Below, one piece after another: positions 1 through 7,844 of a stretch of 64,000 bases of DNA. A model generated the notes under the pieces. That model was not told the origin of the DNA. It did no database searches and saw only the letters and a program-made list of their open reading frames with translations. Origin of the DNA: Sphingomonas sanguinis NBRC 13937 (lineage in GTDB: Bacteria > Pseudomonadota > Alphaproteobacteria > Sphingomonadales > Sphingomonadaceae). The DNA lies in NCBI RefSeq assembly GCF_001591005.1, contig NZ_BCTY01000006.1, positions 49,412 through 113,411 of the forward strand, written 5' to 3'. The position numbers and the translations under genes were made by a program. The first letter of the stretch is position 1, and each line of letters begins with the position of its first letter.

Positions 1-240
1 ACGGCGTTCGATGGTCGCTGGCTCTTCACCGACGATATCGACATCTCGACAAAGATCCCCATCGGTCGTTCGACCGCCACGTTGCGCCTGTCGGTGTTCA
101 ACTTCCTGAACTTGAAGACGCCGACCAACTTCAACGAATTCGGCACGACCGGCAACGGCACCGCGTCGATCTACTATCGTCAGATCCAAGGCTATCAGGG
201 GGCTCGCAACGCCCGCCTGCAATTCCAGTACGCCTTCTGA
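1..240 (+). CDS. TonB-dependent receptor, C-terminal fragment
   Basis: Frame 1 is open from the first base and ends in TGA at 238-240, giving the last 79 residues of a larger protein. The sequence alternates polar and hydrophobic residues in beta-strand fashion (LRLSVFNFLNL, ARLQFQYAF) and ends in phenylalanine, the outer-membrane barrel signature recognised by the Bam machinery. The FNFLNLKTPTNFNEFG stretch resembles the last strands of Oar-like TonB-dependent receptors, which are abundant in sphingomonads. The plug and TonB box lie outside the window, so the substrate cannot be inferred. A strong terminator follows 52 bases downstream. Confidence 0.75.
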   Translation, partial: TAFDGRWLFTDDIDISTKIPIGRSTATLRLSVFNFLNLKTPTNFNEFGTTGNGTASIYYRQIQGYQGARNARLQFQYAF

Positions 241-291
241 TCATTACCCCCGATGGATGTCCGGGCCTGCGGGACCGGCCATCCATCGACT

Positions 292-326
292 GGGGCCGGG
301 ATGAGCAATCATCCCGGCCCCTTTTT
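292..326 (+). terminator. Rho-independent terminator after the receptor gene
   Basis: A perfect 13-bp stem (GGGGCCGGGATGA with TCATCCCGGCCCC) closes on a GCAA tetraloop and is followed directly by TTTTT. No T-run is present on the other strand, so it serves the plus-strand receptor gene only. Confidence 0.9.
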
Positions 327-386
327 GAGTTTAAAAAAGGGGCACAGTCCCTGCCTCGCCGGGCAGGCCGCAGCCTGACCGCCCCC

Positions 387-1619
387 TTACCCCCCGAACC
401 CGGACGGCGCAGGCGAAACCGTCACTGCGGTGCCGTCGCGGATTTCCTGCACCTCCAGCGCGCGTTCGGCTACGCCGTCTCGGCCGAAGCGGAAGGCGCC
501 GTCGATCCCGGCGAACCCGTCCGACGCGCGTAGGCGCGCTTCCGGGAAGGGCGCGTTCATCTTCCAGTCGCGGGCGATCCGCACCGTCAGCAGCACCGAG
601 TCGTAGCCCAGGCTCGACAAGCGATAGGGCGCCGTCTTGAACCGGGCGCGGTATTTGGTCGCATATTGGCGGTAGAGCGAATTCGACACGCTGGCGAACC
701 AGGCCCCGTTCAGCGGAGCGCGCGCGGCGATGCCCGATTCCGAATTCCACAGCTCGGTCCCCAGGAGCCGCGTCGTCGCGCCCGAGCCGCGCTTGATGAT
801 AGGAGCCGCCGCCGCCGCGGTCGCGCCGCCATCGGCGATCAGAACGGCGTCATAGGGGGCCTTGGCGTTCAGCCGCTGCGCCGCCGCCGCGATGCCGCCC
901 GCCACCCGGCCATAGGGCTGAAGCGAGACGACCTGTCCCCCCGCCCCTTCGACCGCGCGCAGGAACGCGGTGGACGCGCGCTCGCCATACAGGCCATTGG
1001 GCACCAGCCCGGCAAAGGTCGTGACGCCGCGCCCGCGCGCATAGTCGACCACCCGCTCGATCGACTGGGCGGGGGTATAGCCCATCAGATAGGTGCCGCC
1101 CCCCGCCACGCCGCTGTCGTTGGAGAAGCTGATGACCGGCACGCGCGCGGCACGAGCGATGGGGGCGACGGCGCGGACGTCCTCGGACAGGAGCGGCCCC
1201 AGGATCAGTTGCGCGCCCTCGGCGATCGCCTTTTGCGCCGCCGCCGCCGCGCCGGGCGTGGTGTCGTAATTGGTGATTCGGATCGTGTCCGCCTGCGCAT
1301 CGAGCAGCGCCATCATCGTGGCGTTGGCGATCGACTGCCCCACCCCGGCATTGCTGCCCGACAATGGCACGAGCAGCGCGACGCGGTGGCGCGCGGTGTC
1401 GCGCGGCAGGCCGGGCTCGACCTCGGTCGAGGGGCGCGGCCGGGAGGGGACGGGACCGGTCGGCTGCTGGTCGACCGGCCCACGCGGGACGATCGTCTGA
1501 CACGCCGCCAGCATCAATGTCGTCGCCAGCGCGACACTACGCCCCAACCACCGGACCCGAATCTGGGGAGCGCCCGAATCTGCGGCCCCCGGTTGTACGA
1601 ACAGCCTTGCCTCTGTCAT
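387..1619 (-). CDS. LppC/YraM-like periplasmic lipoprotein (penicillin-binding protein activator family)
   Basis: The 410-aa product has a basic N-terminus, a hydrophobic segment and a lipobox (LAAC, Cys40), so it should be a lipoprotein. A type-1 periplasmic-binding-protein fold begins near residue 75 (RHRVALLVPLSG) and runs to the end. In E. coli the family member LpoA (YraM) activates PBP1a; a similar role here is inferred from family and context. The gene is divergent from rsmI, matching the widespread lppC-rsmI-yraN arrangement. The ATG at 1619 leaves a long n-region before the signal helix, so a later TTG near 1546 is possible. The E. coli TPR domain is absent. Confidence 0.8.
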   Translation of the reverse strand: MTEARLFVQPGAADSGAPQIRVRWLGRSVALATTLMLAACQTIVPRGPVDQQPTGPVPSRPRPSTEVEPGLPRDTARHRVALLVPLSGSNAGVGQSIANATMMALLDAQADTIRITNYDTTPGAAAAAQKAIAEGAQLILGPLLSEDVRAVAPIARAARVPVISFSNDSGVAGGGTYLMGYTPAQSIERVVDYARGRGVTTFAGLVPNGLYGERASTAFLRAVEGAGGQVVSLQPYGRVAGGIAAAAQRLNAKAPYDAVLIADGGATAAAAAPIIKRGSGATTRLLGTELWNSESGIAARAPLNGAWFASVSNSLYRQYATKYRARFKTAPYRLSSLGYDSVLLTVRIARDWKMNAPFPEARLRASDGFAGIDGAFRFGRDGVAERALEVQEIRDGTAVTVSPAPSGFGG

Positions 1620-2487
1620 GACGATCCCCGTGACCCAACCTGAACACACTCTCGAACCCGGGCTGTACATCGTCGCGACCCCGATCGGCAATCTCGGCGA
1701 TCTATCCCCGCGCGCGGCCAACATATTGACAAAAGCCGATGTCATCGCGGTCGAGGACAGCCGCGTGACGGCCGGACTGCTCCGCCATATCGGCATCAAG
1801 CGGCCCATGCAGCCCTATCACGACCATAATGCCGAGCATGTCCGACCCGGCCTGATCGCGCGCATGGCGACTCAGGCGGTGGCGCTGGTGTCGGACGCGG
1901 GAACCCCGCTGATCTCCGATCCCGGATACAAGCTGGTGCGCGACGCGCGCGCGGCGGGCCATGCCGTGGTGACGATTCCCGGCCCGTGCGCCGCCATCGC
2001 CGCGCTGACGCTGGCGGGGCTGCCGACCGACCGCTTCCTGTTCGCGGGCTTCCTGCCGCCCAAGGAAAAGGCGCGCGCCGACGCCATTGCCGAGATCGCC
2101 ACGATCCGCGCCACCCTGGTCCTCTACGAATCGGGCCCCCGTCTGGCCGCAACGCTGACCGCGCTGGCCCAGGGGCTGGGCGACCGCGAGGCGGCGGTGA
2201 CGCGCGAGATCACCAAGAAGTTCGAGGAGGCGGTGACCGGCACCCTCTCCACCCTCGCCGCGCGCTATGCCGAGGGTGGTCCCAAGGGCGAGATCGCCAT
2301 CGTCGTGGCGCCGCCCGGCGAAGCGCCGCCGGCGACCGAGCAGGATGCGGATACCGCCCTGGCCGAGGCGCTCACCCGCCTGCCCGTCGGTCGTGCGGCC
2401 AGCGAGGTCGCCAAGGCGCTGGGGCTGGACCGCAAGGCGCTCTATGCCCGCGCGCTGGCGATGAGGGGCGATAACCCAGACGATTAG
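1618..2487 (+). CDS. rsmI: 16S rRNA (cytidine(1402)-2'-O)-methyltransferase RsmI
   Basis: This SAM-dependent methyltransferase 2'-O-methylates C1402 in the 16S rRNA decoding centre. The 289-aa protein shows the tetrapyrrole-methylase fold: ATPIGNLGD at residues 20-28, then VEDSRVT, SDAGTPLISDPGYKLV and the IPGPCAAI loop. The C-terminus carries a small helical domain typical of RsmI. The length is normal. The ATG at 1618 overlaps the start codon of the divergent lppC-like gene and has no visible Shine-Dalgarno; an in-frame GTG at 1630 is an alternative. The family assignment is secure; the exact start is not. Confidence 0.92.
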   Translation: MTIPVTQPEHTLEPGLYIVATPIGNLGDLSPRAANILTKADVIAVEDSRVTAGLLRHIGIKRPMQPYHDHNAEHVRPGLIARMATQAVALVSDAGTPLISDPGYKLVRDARAAGHAVVTIPGPCAAIAALTLAGLPTDRFLFAGFLPPKEKARADAIAEIATIRATLVLYESGPRLAATLTALAQGLGDREAAVTREITKKFEEAVTGTLSTLAARYAEGGPKGEIAIVVAPPGEAPPATEQDADTALAEALTRLPVGRAASEVAKALGLDRKALYARALAMRGDNPDD

Positions 2488-2547
2488 GCTCCGGCATTAG
2501 CGATTCGGCAAGGGTCGGCGGCGCAAGAACAGGGGGCAGGAGCCTCC

Positions 2548-2916
2548 ATGTACGCCTTCACCTTTCGTCATGATATCAATCTGTTGGACATCAGCTGGAA
2601 CGGGCTGTTCACGCCCGAGATCGCCAGGCGCTATGCCCATGAGTTGCTGAACGCCTTTCGCTACAGCGGCTTCCGTCCCGGCTATCGGCTGCGCATCGAC
2701 ATGTCCGCGACCACGGTGCAGCCCAAGGACGCGATCATGACCGTACACGAAGCCCTGCGCGACTTTCCCCGCGCCAGCCGGATCGCGATGGTCAATGGCA
2801 GCGCGGTCGGCCGCCAGCAGATCCGGCGGCTGATGACCCAGCCCTATCTGCGGGTGTTCGATAATGCGGCGGACAGTCTGGCCTGGCTGACGTCGGCGGA
2901 GGAGATGGCCGCCTGA
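2548..2916 (+). CDS. Hypothetical protein, possible SpoIIAA/STAS-like fold
   Basis: A 122-aa cytoplasmic protein without signal peptide or membrane segment. A good ribosome site (CAGGAG) precedes the ATG. The middle reads as alternating strands and helices (YRLRIDMSATTV, then a helix with MTVHEALRDF, then SRIAMVNGSAVGRQQIRRLM), which recalls the SpoIIAA-like/STAS fold of small sphingomonad proteins; this is a weak pattern judgement without a diagnostic motif. It lies between rsmI and yraN, genes that are often adjacent, so it is an insertion relative to the usual order. Function unknown. Confidence 0.6.
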   Translation: MYAFTFRHDINLLDISWNGLFTPEIARRYAHELLNAFRYSGFRPGYRLRIDMSATTVQPKDAIMTVHEALRDFPRASRIAMVNGSAVGRQQIRRLMTQPYLRVFDNAADSLAWLTSAEEMAA

Positions 2917-3014
2917 CGATCGAACATTGTCTGACGGGTCATGGGTCGCCCATTTCCGGGCTTTCTGAACCAATCAACTTGTGACCTCTCAAGGCTGATG
3001 CCAAAGTTATCATC

Positions 3015-3455
3015 ATGCCCTCCGCCGCCGATGTTTCACGCCAGTTCCTATCCGCCATATGGGCCGGTGAAGCGCCGGACATGACGATGCTGATTCAGGC
3101 TATAGATCGCCTTTTGGCGCAATCGCACGACACCGCGTCGGGCGACTGTACGGGCGACGACGTAGATCCGCCCTCAATAGATGCTCCCTCCCTCTACCGT
3201 TGCGTGGCAGATCGCTTCCCGTACCTCGGCCTTTATTGCCTTGCTGACCCACTCGCTTCTCTGGATGAAAAGATGATGCTGGGGGACGGCGTCGACGATA
3301 TTGCCGATATTACCCGTGATTTACGCGAGGTGATCTGGTGGGATGAGAATTACGGGCCGGACGACGCCGCATTCAATTTTCGCCTGCTGTTCCCACATTG
3401 GGGTCGACACGCACGGGCACTCTCCGGCTATCTGCATGCTCATTTGTGGGGCTGA
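3015..3455 (+). CDS. Hypothetical protein, possible DUF5063-like
   Basis: A 146-aa, acidic, soluble protein. The C-terminal part (REVIWWDENYGPDDAAFNF, then LLFPHWGRHARALSGYLH) resembles the conserved W/H-rich end of DUF5063 proteins, whose function is not known; I hold this loosely. Base composition is visibly less GC-rich than the neighbours, with many A/T-ending codons (ATA, TTA, GAT), which suggests acquisition by transfer. It ends 3 bases before yraN and is probably co-transcribed with it. No clear Shine-Dalgarno precedes the ATG at 3015. Confidence 0.6.
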   Translation: MPSAADVSRQFLSAIWAGEAPDMTMLIQAIDRLLAQSHDTASGDCTGDDVDPPSIDAPSLYRCVADRFPYLGLYCLADPLASLDEKMMLGDGVDDIADITRDLREVIWWDENYGPDDAAFNFRLLFPHWGRHARALSGYLHAHLWG

Positions 3456-3458
3456 TCC

Positions 3459-3833
3459 ATGTGCGGCTCACGTAGAGATGTAAATCAGCGCCGTAAGGCC
3501 GAACAATCCGGCCGCCGCGGGGAGCGCCTCGCCGCGTGGTGGCTTCGCCTGAAGGGCTGGACCATCCTCGACCGCCGGGTGCGCACGCCTGCGGGCGAGG
3601 TCGACCTGATCGCCCGGCGCGGGTCGCTGGTCGCGTTTGTCGAGGTCAAGACCCGCAAGACGGCCGCCGAGCTGGACTTCGCGATCGACGAGAGGCGGCT
3701 GGCGCGGGTGGCCGCTGCCGCCGAGATACTGATGCCGAGCTATGCCGGGCCGGGCGACGATATCCGCGTCGACGTCATCCTGCTCGCGCCGGGGACACGG
3801 CCGCATCATATCGAAAACGCATGGTGTGGGTGA
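3459..3833 (+). CDS. yraN: YraN / UPF0102 family nuclease-like protein
   Basis: A 124-aa basic protein with the UPF0102 core: an N-terminal helix (GRRGERLAAWWLRLKG), then GEVDLIARRG and VAFVEVKTRK. Together these give the E...D...E-x-K pattern of PD-(D/E)XK nucleases. Family members are predicted to act on nucleic acid, but the cellular role is not established. In many proteobacteria yraN directly follows lppC-rsmI; here two extra genes separate them. The first eight residues before NQRRKAEQ are not conserved-looking, so the true start could be slightly downstream. Confidence 0.85.
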   Translation: MCGSRRDVNQRRKAEQSGRRGERLAAWWLRLKGWTILDRRVRTPAGEVDLIARRGSLVAFVEVKTRKTAAELDFAIDERRLARVAAAAEILMPSYAGPGDDIRVDVILLAPGTRPHHIENAWCG

Positions 3834-3890
3834 CAGGCGCGCAGGCAGCGATTACCTCCCGTCCGCAACACCCCAAGGAAGGAAGCCCCC

Positions 3891-4853
3891 ATGTCGAAGC
3901 CGCTGACCGTCGCCGTCCAGATGGACCCGATGGACCAGATCAACATCGCAGGGGACTCGACCTTCGCGCTGATGCTGTCGGCGCAGGCGCGCGGGCACCG
4001 GCTGTTCCATTACGACGCGGGCGACCTGAACTGGTCGGACGGGCATCTCTGGACGAGCGCGCATCCCGTCACCGTGCAGCGGGTCGCGGGGGATCACTAC
4101 AGCTTCGGCGAGCCCGTCAAGCTGGACCTGGGCGACGAGGCCGATGTCGTCCTGATGCGCCAGGACCCGCCTTTCGACCTGGGCTATATCACCGCCACGC
4201 ATCTGCTGGAGCGGGTCGCCGAGAAGACGCTGGTCGTCAACAATCCGCGCAGCGTGCGCAACGCGCCGGAAAAGGTCTTCGTCCTCGACTATCCGCAGTT
4301 CATGCCGCCGACGCTCGTTACCCGTTCGCTGGACGAGGCGCGCGCCTTCCTGGCCCAGCATGGCGAGATCGTCATCAAGCCGCTGCACGGCAATGGCGGC
4401 AAGGCGATCTTCAAGGTCGGCCGCGATGGCGCGAACCTGTCCGCGCTGATCGAGGTGTTCAACACCGCCTATCGCGAACCGCATATGGTGCAGGCCTTTC
4501 TTCCGGCCGTCGCGAAGGGCGACAAGCGCATCGTCCTGATCGACGGCGAGGTCGCGGGCGCGATCAACCGCCTGCCGGGCGAAGGTGAGATCCGCTCCAA
4601 TCTGGCGGTCGGCGGCTCGGCGCAGAAGACCGAGTTGACCGAGCGTGAGCGCGAAATTTGTGCGGTACTGGGCCCGGAATTGAAGCGGCGCGGGCTGCTG
4701 TTCGTCGGCATCGACGTGATCGGCGGCGAATGGCTGACCGAGATCAACGTCACCTCTCCCACCGGCATCGTCGCGATCGAAAAGTTCGACGGGCCAGATG
4801 TCGCGGGTCTGATCTGGGACGCGATCGAGGCTAAGGTCGCGGCCAAGGCGTAA
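3891..4853 (+). CDS. gshB: Glutathione synthetase
   Basis: GshB joins gamma-glutamylcysteine and glycine with ATP to form glutathione in the cytosol. The 320-aa protein has the normal length and order: an N-terminal substrate domain (VQMDPMDQINIAGDSTFALM), then an ATP-grasp domain with IVIKPLHGNGG, GEIRSNLAVGG and the metal-binding end FVGIDVIGGEWLTEINVTSP. A ribosome site (AAGGAAG) sits just ahead of the ATG. It lies 57 bases after yraN, so the group from 2548 may be one transcription unit. A repeat element follows the stop codon. Confidence 0.95.
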   Translation: MSKPLTVAVQMDPMDQINIAGDSTFALMLSAQARGHRLFHYDAGDLNWSDGHLWTSAHPVTVQRVAGDHYSFGEPVKLDLGDEADVVLMRQDPPFDLGYITATHLLERVAEKTLVVNNPRSVRNAPEKVFVLDYPQFMPPTLVTRSLDEARAFLAQHGEIVIKPLHGNGGKAIFKVGRDGANLSALIEVFNTAYREPHMVQAFLPAVAKGDKRIVLIDGEVAGAINRLPGEGEIRSNLAVGGSAQKTELTEREREICAVLGPELKRRGLLFVGIDVIGGEWLTEINVTSPTGIVAIEKFDGPDVAGLIWDAIEAKVAAKA

Positions 4854-4860
4854 CCTTTTT

Positions 4861-4972
4861 CCTCCCCTGTAAGGGGAGGTGGCGCGCGTAGCGCGACGGA
4901 GGGGTGTCCCGCTCTCGGTAGCGGCGATATCCCTCCACCAGCTTTGCTGGCCCCCTCCCCTTGCTGGGGAGG
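4861..4972. repeat. Family B palindromic repeat, complete copy
   Basis: Two short hairpins of the form CCTCCCC/GGGGAGG (4861-4879 and 4954-4972) bracket internal small palindromes (GCGCGCGTAGCGCG; CCAGCTTTGCTGG). The same outer hairpin recurs at 54075-54201 and 63902, and in degraded form at 10019. It lies between gshB and the next small gene and has no coding potential. Confidence 0.75.
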
Positions 4973-5039
4973 AATGACGCAAGGCGGAACCCATCCCCCT
5001 CTCCATGCTTTTCTCCGCCGAGCAAGGAAGGGCAAGAGC

Positions 5040-5249
5040 ATGGGTGCAACGACCATTGGCGCCATGGTGGGCGCCGCGATCGACGGCATGTCGGGCGACG
5101 ACGGTGTCGCGGACGGCGCGGTCATCGGCGCGGTTACCGCCAATGTCCTGAAAATCGTGCTGCCGCTCGCCATCACCTATGCGGTGGGCTGGGCGGTGCT
5201 GCGCGGCGCGGGCGAGATCAAGGACCGGATTTTCGGAGAGACAGCATGA
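5040..5249 (+). CDS. Small glycine-rich membrane protein
   Basis: 69 aa. The start is placed at the ATG at 5040 because an AAGGAAGGG site precedes it; an upstream in-frame extension would run into the repeat. The sequence begins with small-residue motifs (GAMVGAAIDGMSG) and has one hydrophobic helix (IVLPLAITYAVGWAVL, about residues 38-54) followed by a charged tail. It overlaps the next gene by ATGA, so the two are translationally coupled. Function unknown; it looks like a small inner-membrane protein. Confidence 0.6.
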   Translation: MGATTIGAMVGAAIDGMSGDDGVADGAVIGAVTANVLKIVLPLAITYAVGWAVLRGAGEIKDRIFGETA

Positions 5250-5458
5250 TCGGACGTATTATTGGCGCGCTCGTCGGGCGCGAAGTCAGCCGTCGTGAAG
5301 GCAATGACGGCCTCAAGGGTGCCGCCATCGGCGCGCTGGCCGTGGGCGGGATGCGCCGCCTGGGCCCGCTGGGTCTGCTGCTCGGTGGCGGTTATGCCGC
5401 CAAGAAGGCCTATGACCGACACAAGGCCAACAAGGCCGCGAGCGGCCGCTACGAATAA
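5246..5458 (+). CDS. Small glycine-rich basic protein
   Basis: 70 aa, starting at ATG within the stop of the previous gene (ATGA overlap). It has a weakly hydrophobic glycine-rich stretch (GPLGLLLGGGYAAKKAY) and is strongly basic (REVSRREGNDG; YDRHKANKAASGRYE). The composition resembles other small glycine-rich proteins in this window, but there is no clear zipper hairpin and no signal peptide. Coupling to the 69-aa gene upstream suggests that both work together. Function unknown. Confidence 0.6.
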   Translation: MIGRIIGALVGREVSRREGNDGLKGAAIGALAVGGMRRLGPLGLLLGGGYAAKKAYDRHKANKAASGRYE

Positions 5459-5480
5459 CGCTTTCGTCCCCTCCTCTTGC

Positions 5481-5513
5481 CGCAGCGCGTCAAGCATGTC
5501 TTGACGCGCTGCG
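5481..5513. repeat. Perfect 14-bp inverted repeat upstream of gmk
   Basis: CGCAGCGCGTCAAG pairs perfectly with CTTGACGCGCTGCG around a 5-nt CATGT loop. No T-run follows, so it is not a standard intrinsic terminator. It ends 22 nt before the gmk start codon and would fold in the 5' leader of gmk mRNA if transcription reads through. Confidence 0.8.
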
Positions 5514-5535
5514 ACTGCGTGCGTCAAAGGCAGGC

Positions 5536-6195
5536 ATGTCCAATTCGCCCGCCCATCCCGACGATCCCCACAAGCTGAAGCGCCGCGGCATGTTGTTCGT
5601 GCTGTCCTCGCCCTCGGGTGCGGGCAAGTCGACGATCGCGCGCAAGCTGCTGGCCGATGATGACGGCTTGCAGATGTCGGTTTCGGCCACGACGCGCGGG
5701 ATGCGGCCGGGCGAAGTCGACGGCAAGGACTATCATTTCGTCGACCTCGAGGAATTTCGCCGCATGGTGGCGAATGACGAGTTCCTCGAATGGGCGCATG
5801 TCTTCGACAACCGCTATGGCACGCCGCGCGCGCAGGTCGAGGCGATGCTGGCCGCGGGCAAGGACGTGCTGTTCGATATCGACTGGCAGGGTGCGCAGCA
5901 GCTGTTCCAGATCGCGGGCGGCGACGTGGTCCGCGTATTCATCTTCCCCCCGTCGATGGAGGAATTGCGCCAGCGACTCGAGCGCCGCGCGACCGACTCG
6001 GTCGAGGTGATCGACGCCCGCATGGCGCGCGCGACCAACGAGGTCAGCCACTGGGACGGATATGACTATGTCCTGGTCAATGACGATGTCGAGCAATGCT
6101 TCCAGGGGGTGAAGACCATCCTGCAAGCCGAACGGCTCAAGCGCTCGCGCCAGACCGGGCTGATCGGGTTCATTCGGAAGCTGACGACGAAGTAA
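5536..6195 (+). CDS. gmk: Guanylate kinase
   Basis: Converts GMP to GDP with ATP in the cytosol. The 219-aa protein has the P-loop SSPSGAGKST (residues 24-33), the GMP-binding part with TTRGMRPGEVDGKDYHFV, and the lid region RLERRATDSVEVIDAR. Length and motif order are normal for bacterial Gmk. It is preceded by a strong hairpin rather than an obvious operon partner. The N-terminal 18 residues before RGMLFVLSS are variable in the family, and I see no strong ribosome site, so the start could be a little later. Confidence 0.95.
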   Translation: MSNSPAHPDDPHKLKRRGMLFVLSSPSGAGKSTIARKLLADDDGLQMSVSATTRGMRPGEVDGKDYHFVDLEEFRRMVANDEFLEWAHVFDNRYGTPRAQVEAMLAAGKDVLFDIDWQGAQQLFQIAGGDVVRVFIFPPSMEELRQRLERRATDSVEVIDARMARATNEVSHWDGYDYVLVNDDVEQCFQGVKTILQAERLKRSRQTGLIGFIRKLTTK

Positions 6196-6220
6196 GGACG
6201 GCGTTCCTTTTTCAAGGCAC

Positions 6221-6239
6221 CCCCGGCCCGTCGCCGGGG
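6221..6239. repeat. Family C half-element (single hairpin)
   Basis: CCCCGGC and GCCGGGG pair around CCGTC, directly after gmk. It matches one arm of the family C elements at 14599-14723 and 32822-32937 and is probably a degraded or single-ended copy. Confidence 0.5.
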
Positions 6240-6286
6240 TCAGACCCTGGTAGCGTCACCGGACCTGAACGAGAACGACGCTGGAC

Positions 6287-6970
6287 TTATCCCAGCGCCC
6301 CCAAGAACCGCACTGCCGCGTCGAACTCGCGCCGCTTGGCCTCCCGCGCCTCGATCGCGAGATAATCCTCGCCCCATATCTCGGCCTGGAAATCCTCGTC
6401 GACATGGGCGGCCTGCCACACGGCATCCGCATCCGCCGCGCCCTTCAGCAGCGCTAGTGCCAGCACCAGCGATCCGGTGATCGTCACCACCGGCGAGAGG
6501 GCCGCCAGCCGGAACGGATCGAGCACCGCCACCGCCTGGGCCAGCCGCTCGACGGTCGCCTCGGGCTGGGGCTGGTGCATGATGCCGGTCACCAGCGTGA
6601 AACGGACATCATAGCGATCCCGCGCCCAGTCGAGCAGCGGGTTCCAGACCGCATCCTGTCGCTCCACCAGCTCGGGCGGCGAATCGGCGCGGTAGCAGAG
6701 CAGATCGGTCTCCGCATAACGCGCCAGCCCCTCGGCAAAGGGGGCCGGGTCCGCCGCGATCCGGTCGATCGCGGCATTGGCCAGCCCGGTCAGCGGCATG
6801 GCGCGCGGATCGACCGTTTCCTCTACACCGCGCCACTCGTCCGCCACCGCCTCGGCCAGTGAAGGCGTCGGCAGCGCCAGCGGCACCCGGCCCGGCGTGC
6901 GCACCGGCCGATCGTCCAGCCGCACGACTCGCTCGGCATCGACGGTGACGTCTTTCCAGAACCGCTTCAT
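6287..6970 (-). CDS. ATP12 family F1-ATPase assembly chaperone
   Basis: 227 aa, full length for the bacterial ATP12 family, which is widespread in alphaproteobacteria and homologous to mitochondrial Atp12, the chaperone of the F1 alpha subunit. Recognised from RFWKDVTV, the VRTPGRVPLALPT strand, the MPLTGLANAAID helix, TDLLCYRA and the WNPLLDWA segment. The start ATG overlaps the stop of the small membrane gene upstream (ATGA), so it is the last gene of a three-gene coupled run. The chaperone role is inferred from the eukaryotic family. Confidence 0.88.
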   Translation of the reverse strand: MKRFWKDVTVDAERVVRLDDRPVRTPGRVPLALPTPSLAEAVADEWRGVEETVDPRAMPLTGLANAAIDRIAADPAPFAEGLARYAETDLLCYRADSPPELVERQDAVWNPLLDWARDRYDVRFTLVTGIMHQPQPEATVERLAQAVAVLDPFRLAALSPVVTITGSLVLALALLKGAADADAVWQAAHVDEDFQAEIWGEDYLAIEAREAKRREFDAAVRFLGALG

Positions 6971-7182
6971 TCGCCGTCACTCCGCCAGCGGTGGGCGAGG
7001 CCCGTCGGCACCACCGCGATCATGCCCAGCGCGGAAAAGACGATGGCGACGCCCAGCGCCTTGTGCGGCCATGCCACCCCGCGCGACGCCAGCACCACGC
7101 CGAACAAGGCGCCCGCAACGCCGATCAGGCGCACGCCCATGATGATGAACCAGCGCCGCCGCGCCAGGCTTTCGCGGCTCAT
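6967..7182 (-). CDS. Small two-helix membrane protein
   Basis: 71 aa with two predicted membrane helices (IIMGVRLIGVAGALFGVVLA and ALGVAIVFSALGMIAVV) separated by a short polar turn, and basic residues at both ends. It overlaps the HAD phosphatase gene upstream and the ATP12 gene downstream by ATGA, so all three are translationally coupled. The position between an HAD hydrolase and ATP12 looks like a sphingomonad arrangement, but I do not recognise a named family. Confidence 0.75.
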   Translation of the reverse strand: MSRESLARRRWFIIMGVRLIGVAGALFGVVLASRGVAWPHKALGVAIVFSALGMIAVVPTGLAHRWRSDGE

Positions 7183-7844
7183 GCGCGCACCAGCAGAGCG
7201 GGCAGGTCCGCCACCTCTTGCGCCACGACCTCGGCACCCGCGCTCACCAGCTCATGCACGTCATGATAGCCCCAGGCGACGCCGACCGCGAACGCGCCCG
7301 CCGCCTTGCCCATCGCCATGTCGAAGCTGGTGTCGCCGATCATCGCCACGTCCTCCGCCGCGACCCCGGTCTCGGCCATGGCGGCCAGGACCATCGAAGG
7401 GTCGGGCTTGGACGGATGCCGGTCGGCGGTCTGCAAGGTCACGAAATGATGCGCCAGCCCATGTTCGGCCAGCACCCGCGCCAGACCGCGATCCGACTTG
7501 CCCGTCGCCACGCCCATCAGCCAGCCCTGCGCCGCCAGATGGTCGAGCAGCGCGGGGATGCCCTCGAACAGAGGCTCGGGCTCCATCGCCCCCTCCGTAC
7601 GGAGCCGAAAGAACGCCGCCTTGTAATCCATCGCCAACTGGTGGTGCGCCGCCTCGCTCTCCTGCGGCGCGAGCACGCGCATCGCCTCGACCAGGCTGAG
7701 CCCGACGATTCGGCGAATCGCGGCGGCGGGCGGTGGGGTCAGGCCGGAAAGGCTGAACGCCTCCACAGCAGCGAGGCAGATATTGGCCTGGCTATCGACC
7801 AGGGTGCCGTCGCAATCGAACAGGGCAAGGCGCGGGCGCGTCAT
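7179..7844 (-). CDS. HAD-superfamily phosphatase, phosphoglycolate phosphatase-like
   Basis: 221 aa with all four HAD motifs: FDCDGTLVDS (motif I, nucleophile and acid Asp), GVATGKSD (motif II), the KPDPS lysine (motif III) and IGDTSFDM (motif IV). The helical cap between motifs I and II is of the Gph/PGMB type. Likely a small-molecule phosphatase such as 2-phosphoglycolate phosphatase, but substrate specificity cannot be read from sequence. First gene of a coupled run with the small membrane protein and ATP12. Confidence 0.88.
   Translation of the reverse strand: MTRPRLALFDCDGTLVDSQANICLAAVEAFSLSGLTPPPAAAIRRIVGLSLVEAMRVLAPQESEAAHHQLAMDYKAAFFRLRTEGAMEPEPLFEGIPALLDHLAAQGWLMGVATGKSDRGLARVLAEHGLAHHFVTLQTADRHPSKPDPSMVLAAMAETGVAAEDVAMIGDTSFDMAMGKAAGAFAVGVAWGYHDVHELVSAGAEVVAQEVADLPALLVRA

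Noticed and set aside
55..240. Window start read as a complete small gene
   Set aside because: The frame is open from base 1 and has the features of a receptor C-terminus, so it is a fragment cut by the window.
3536..4588. A 350-aa open frame overlapping yraN and gshB
   Set aside because: Arg/Gly/Ala-rich shadow in a different frame of two well-supported genes.
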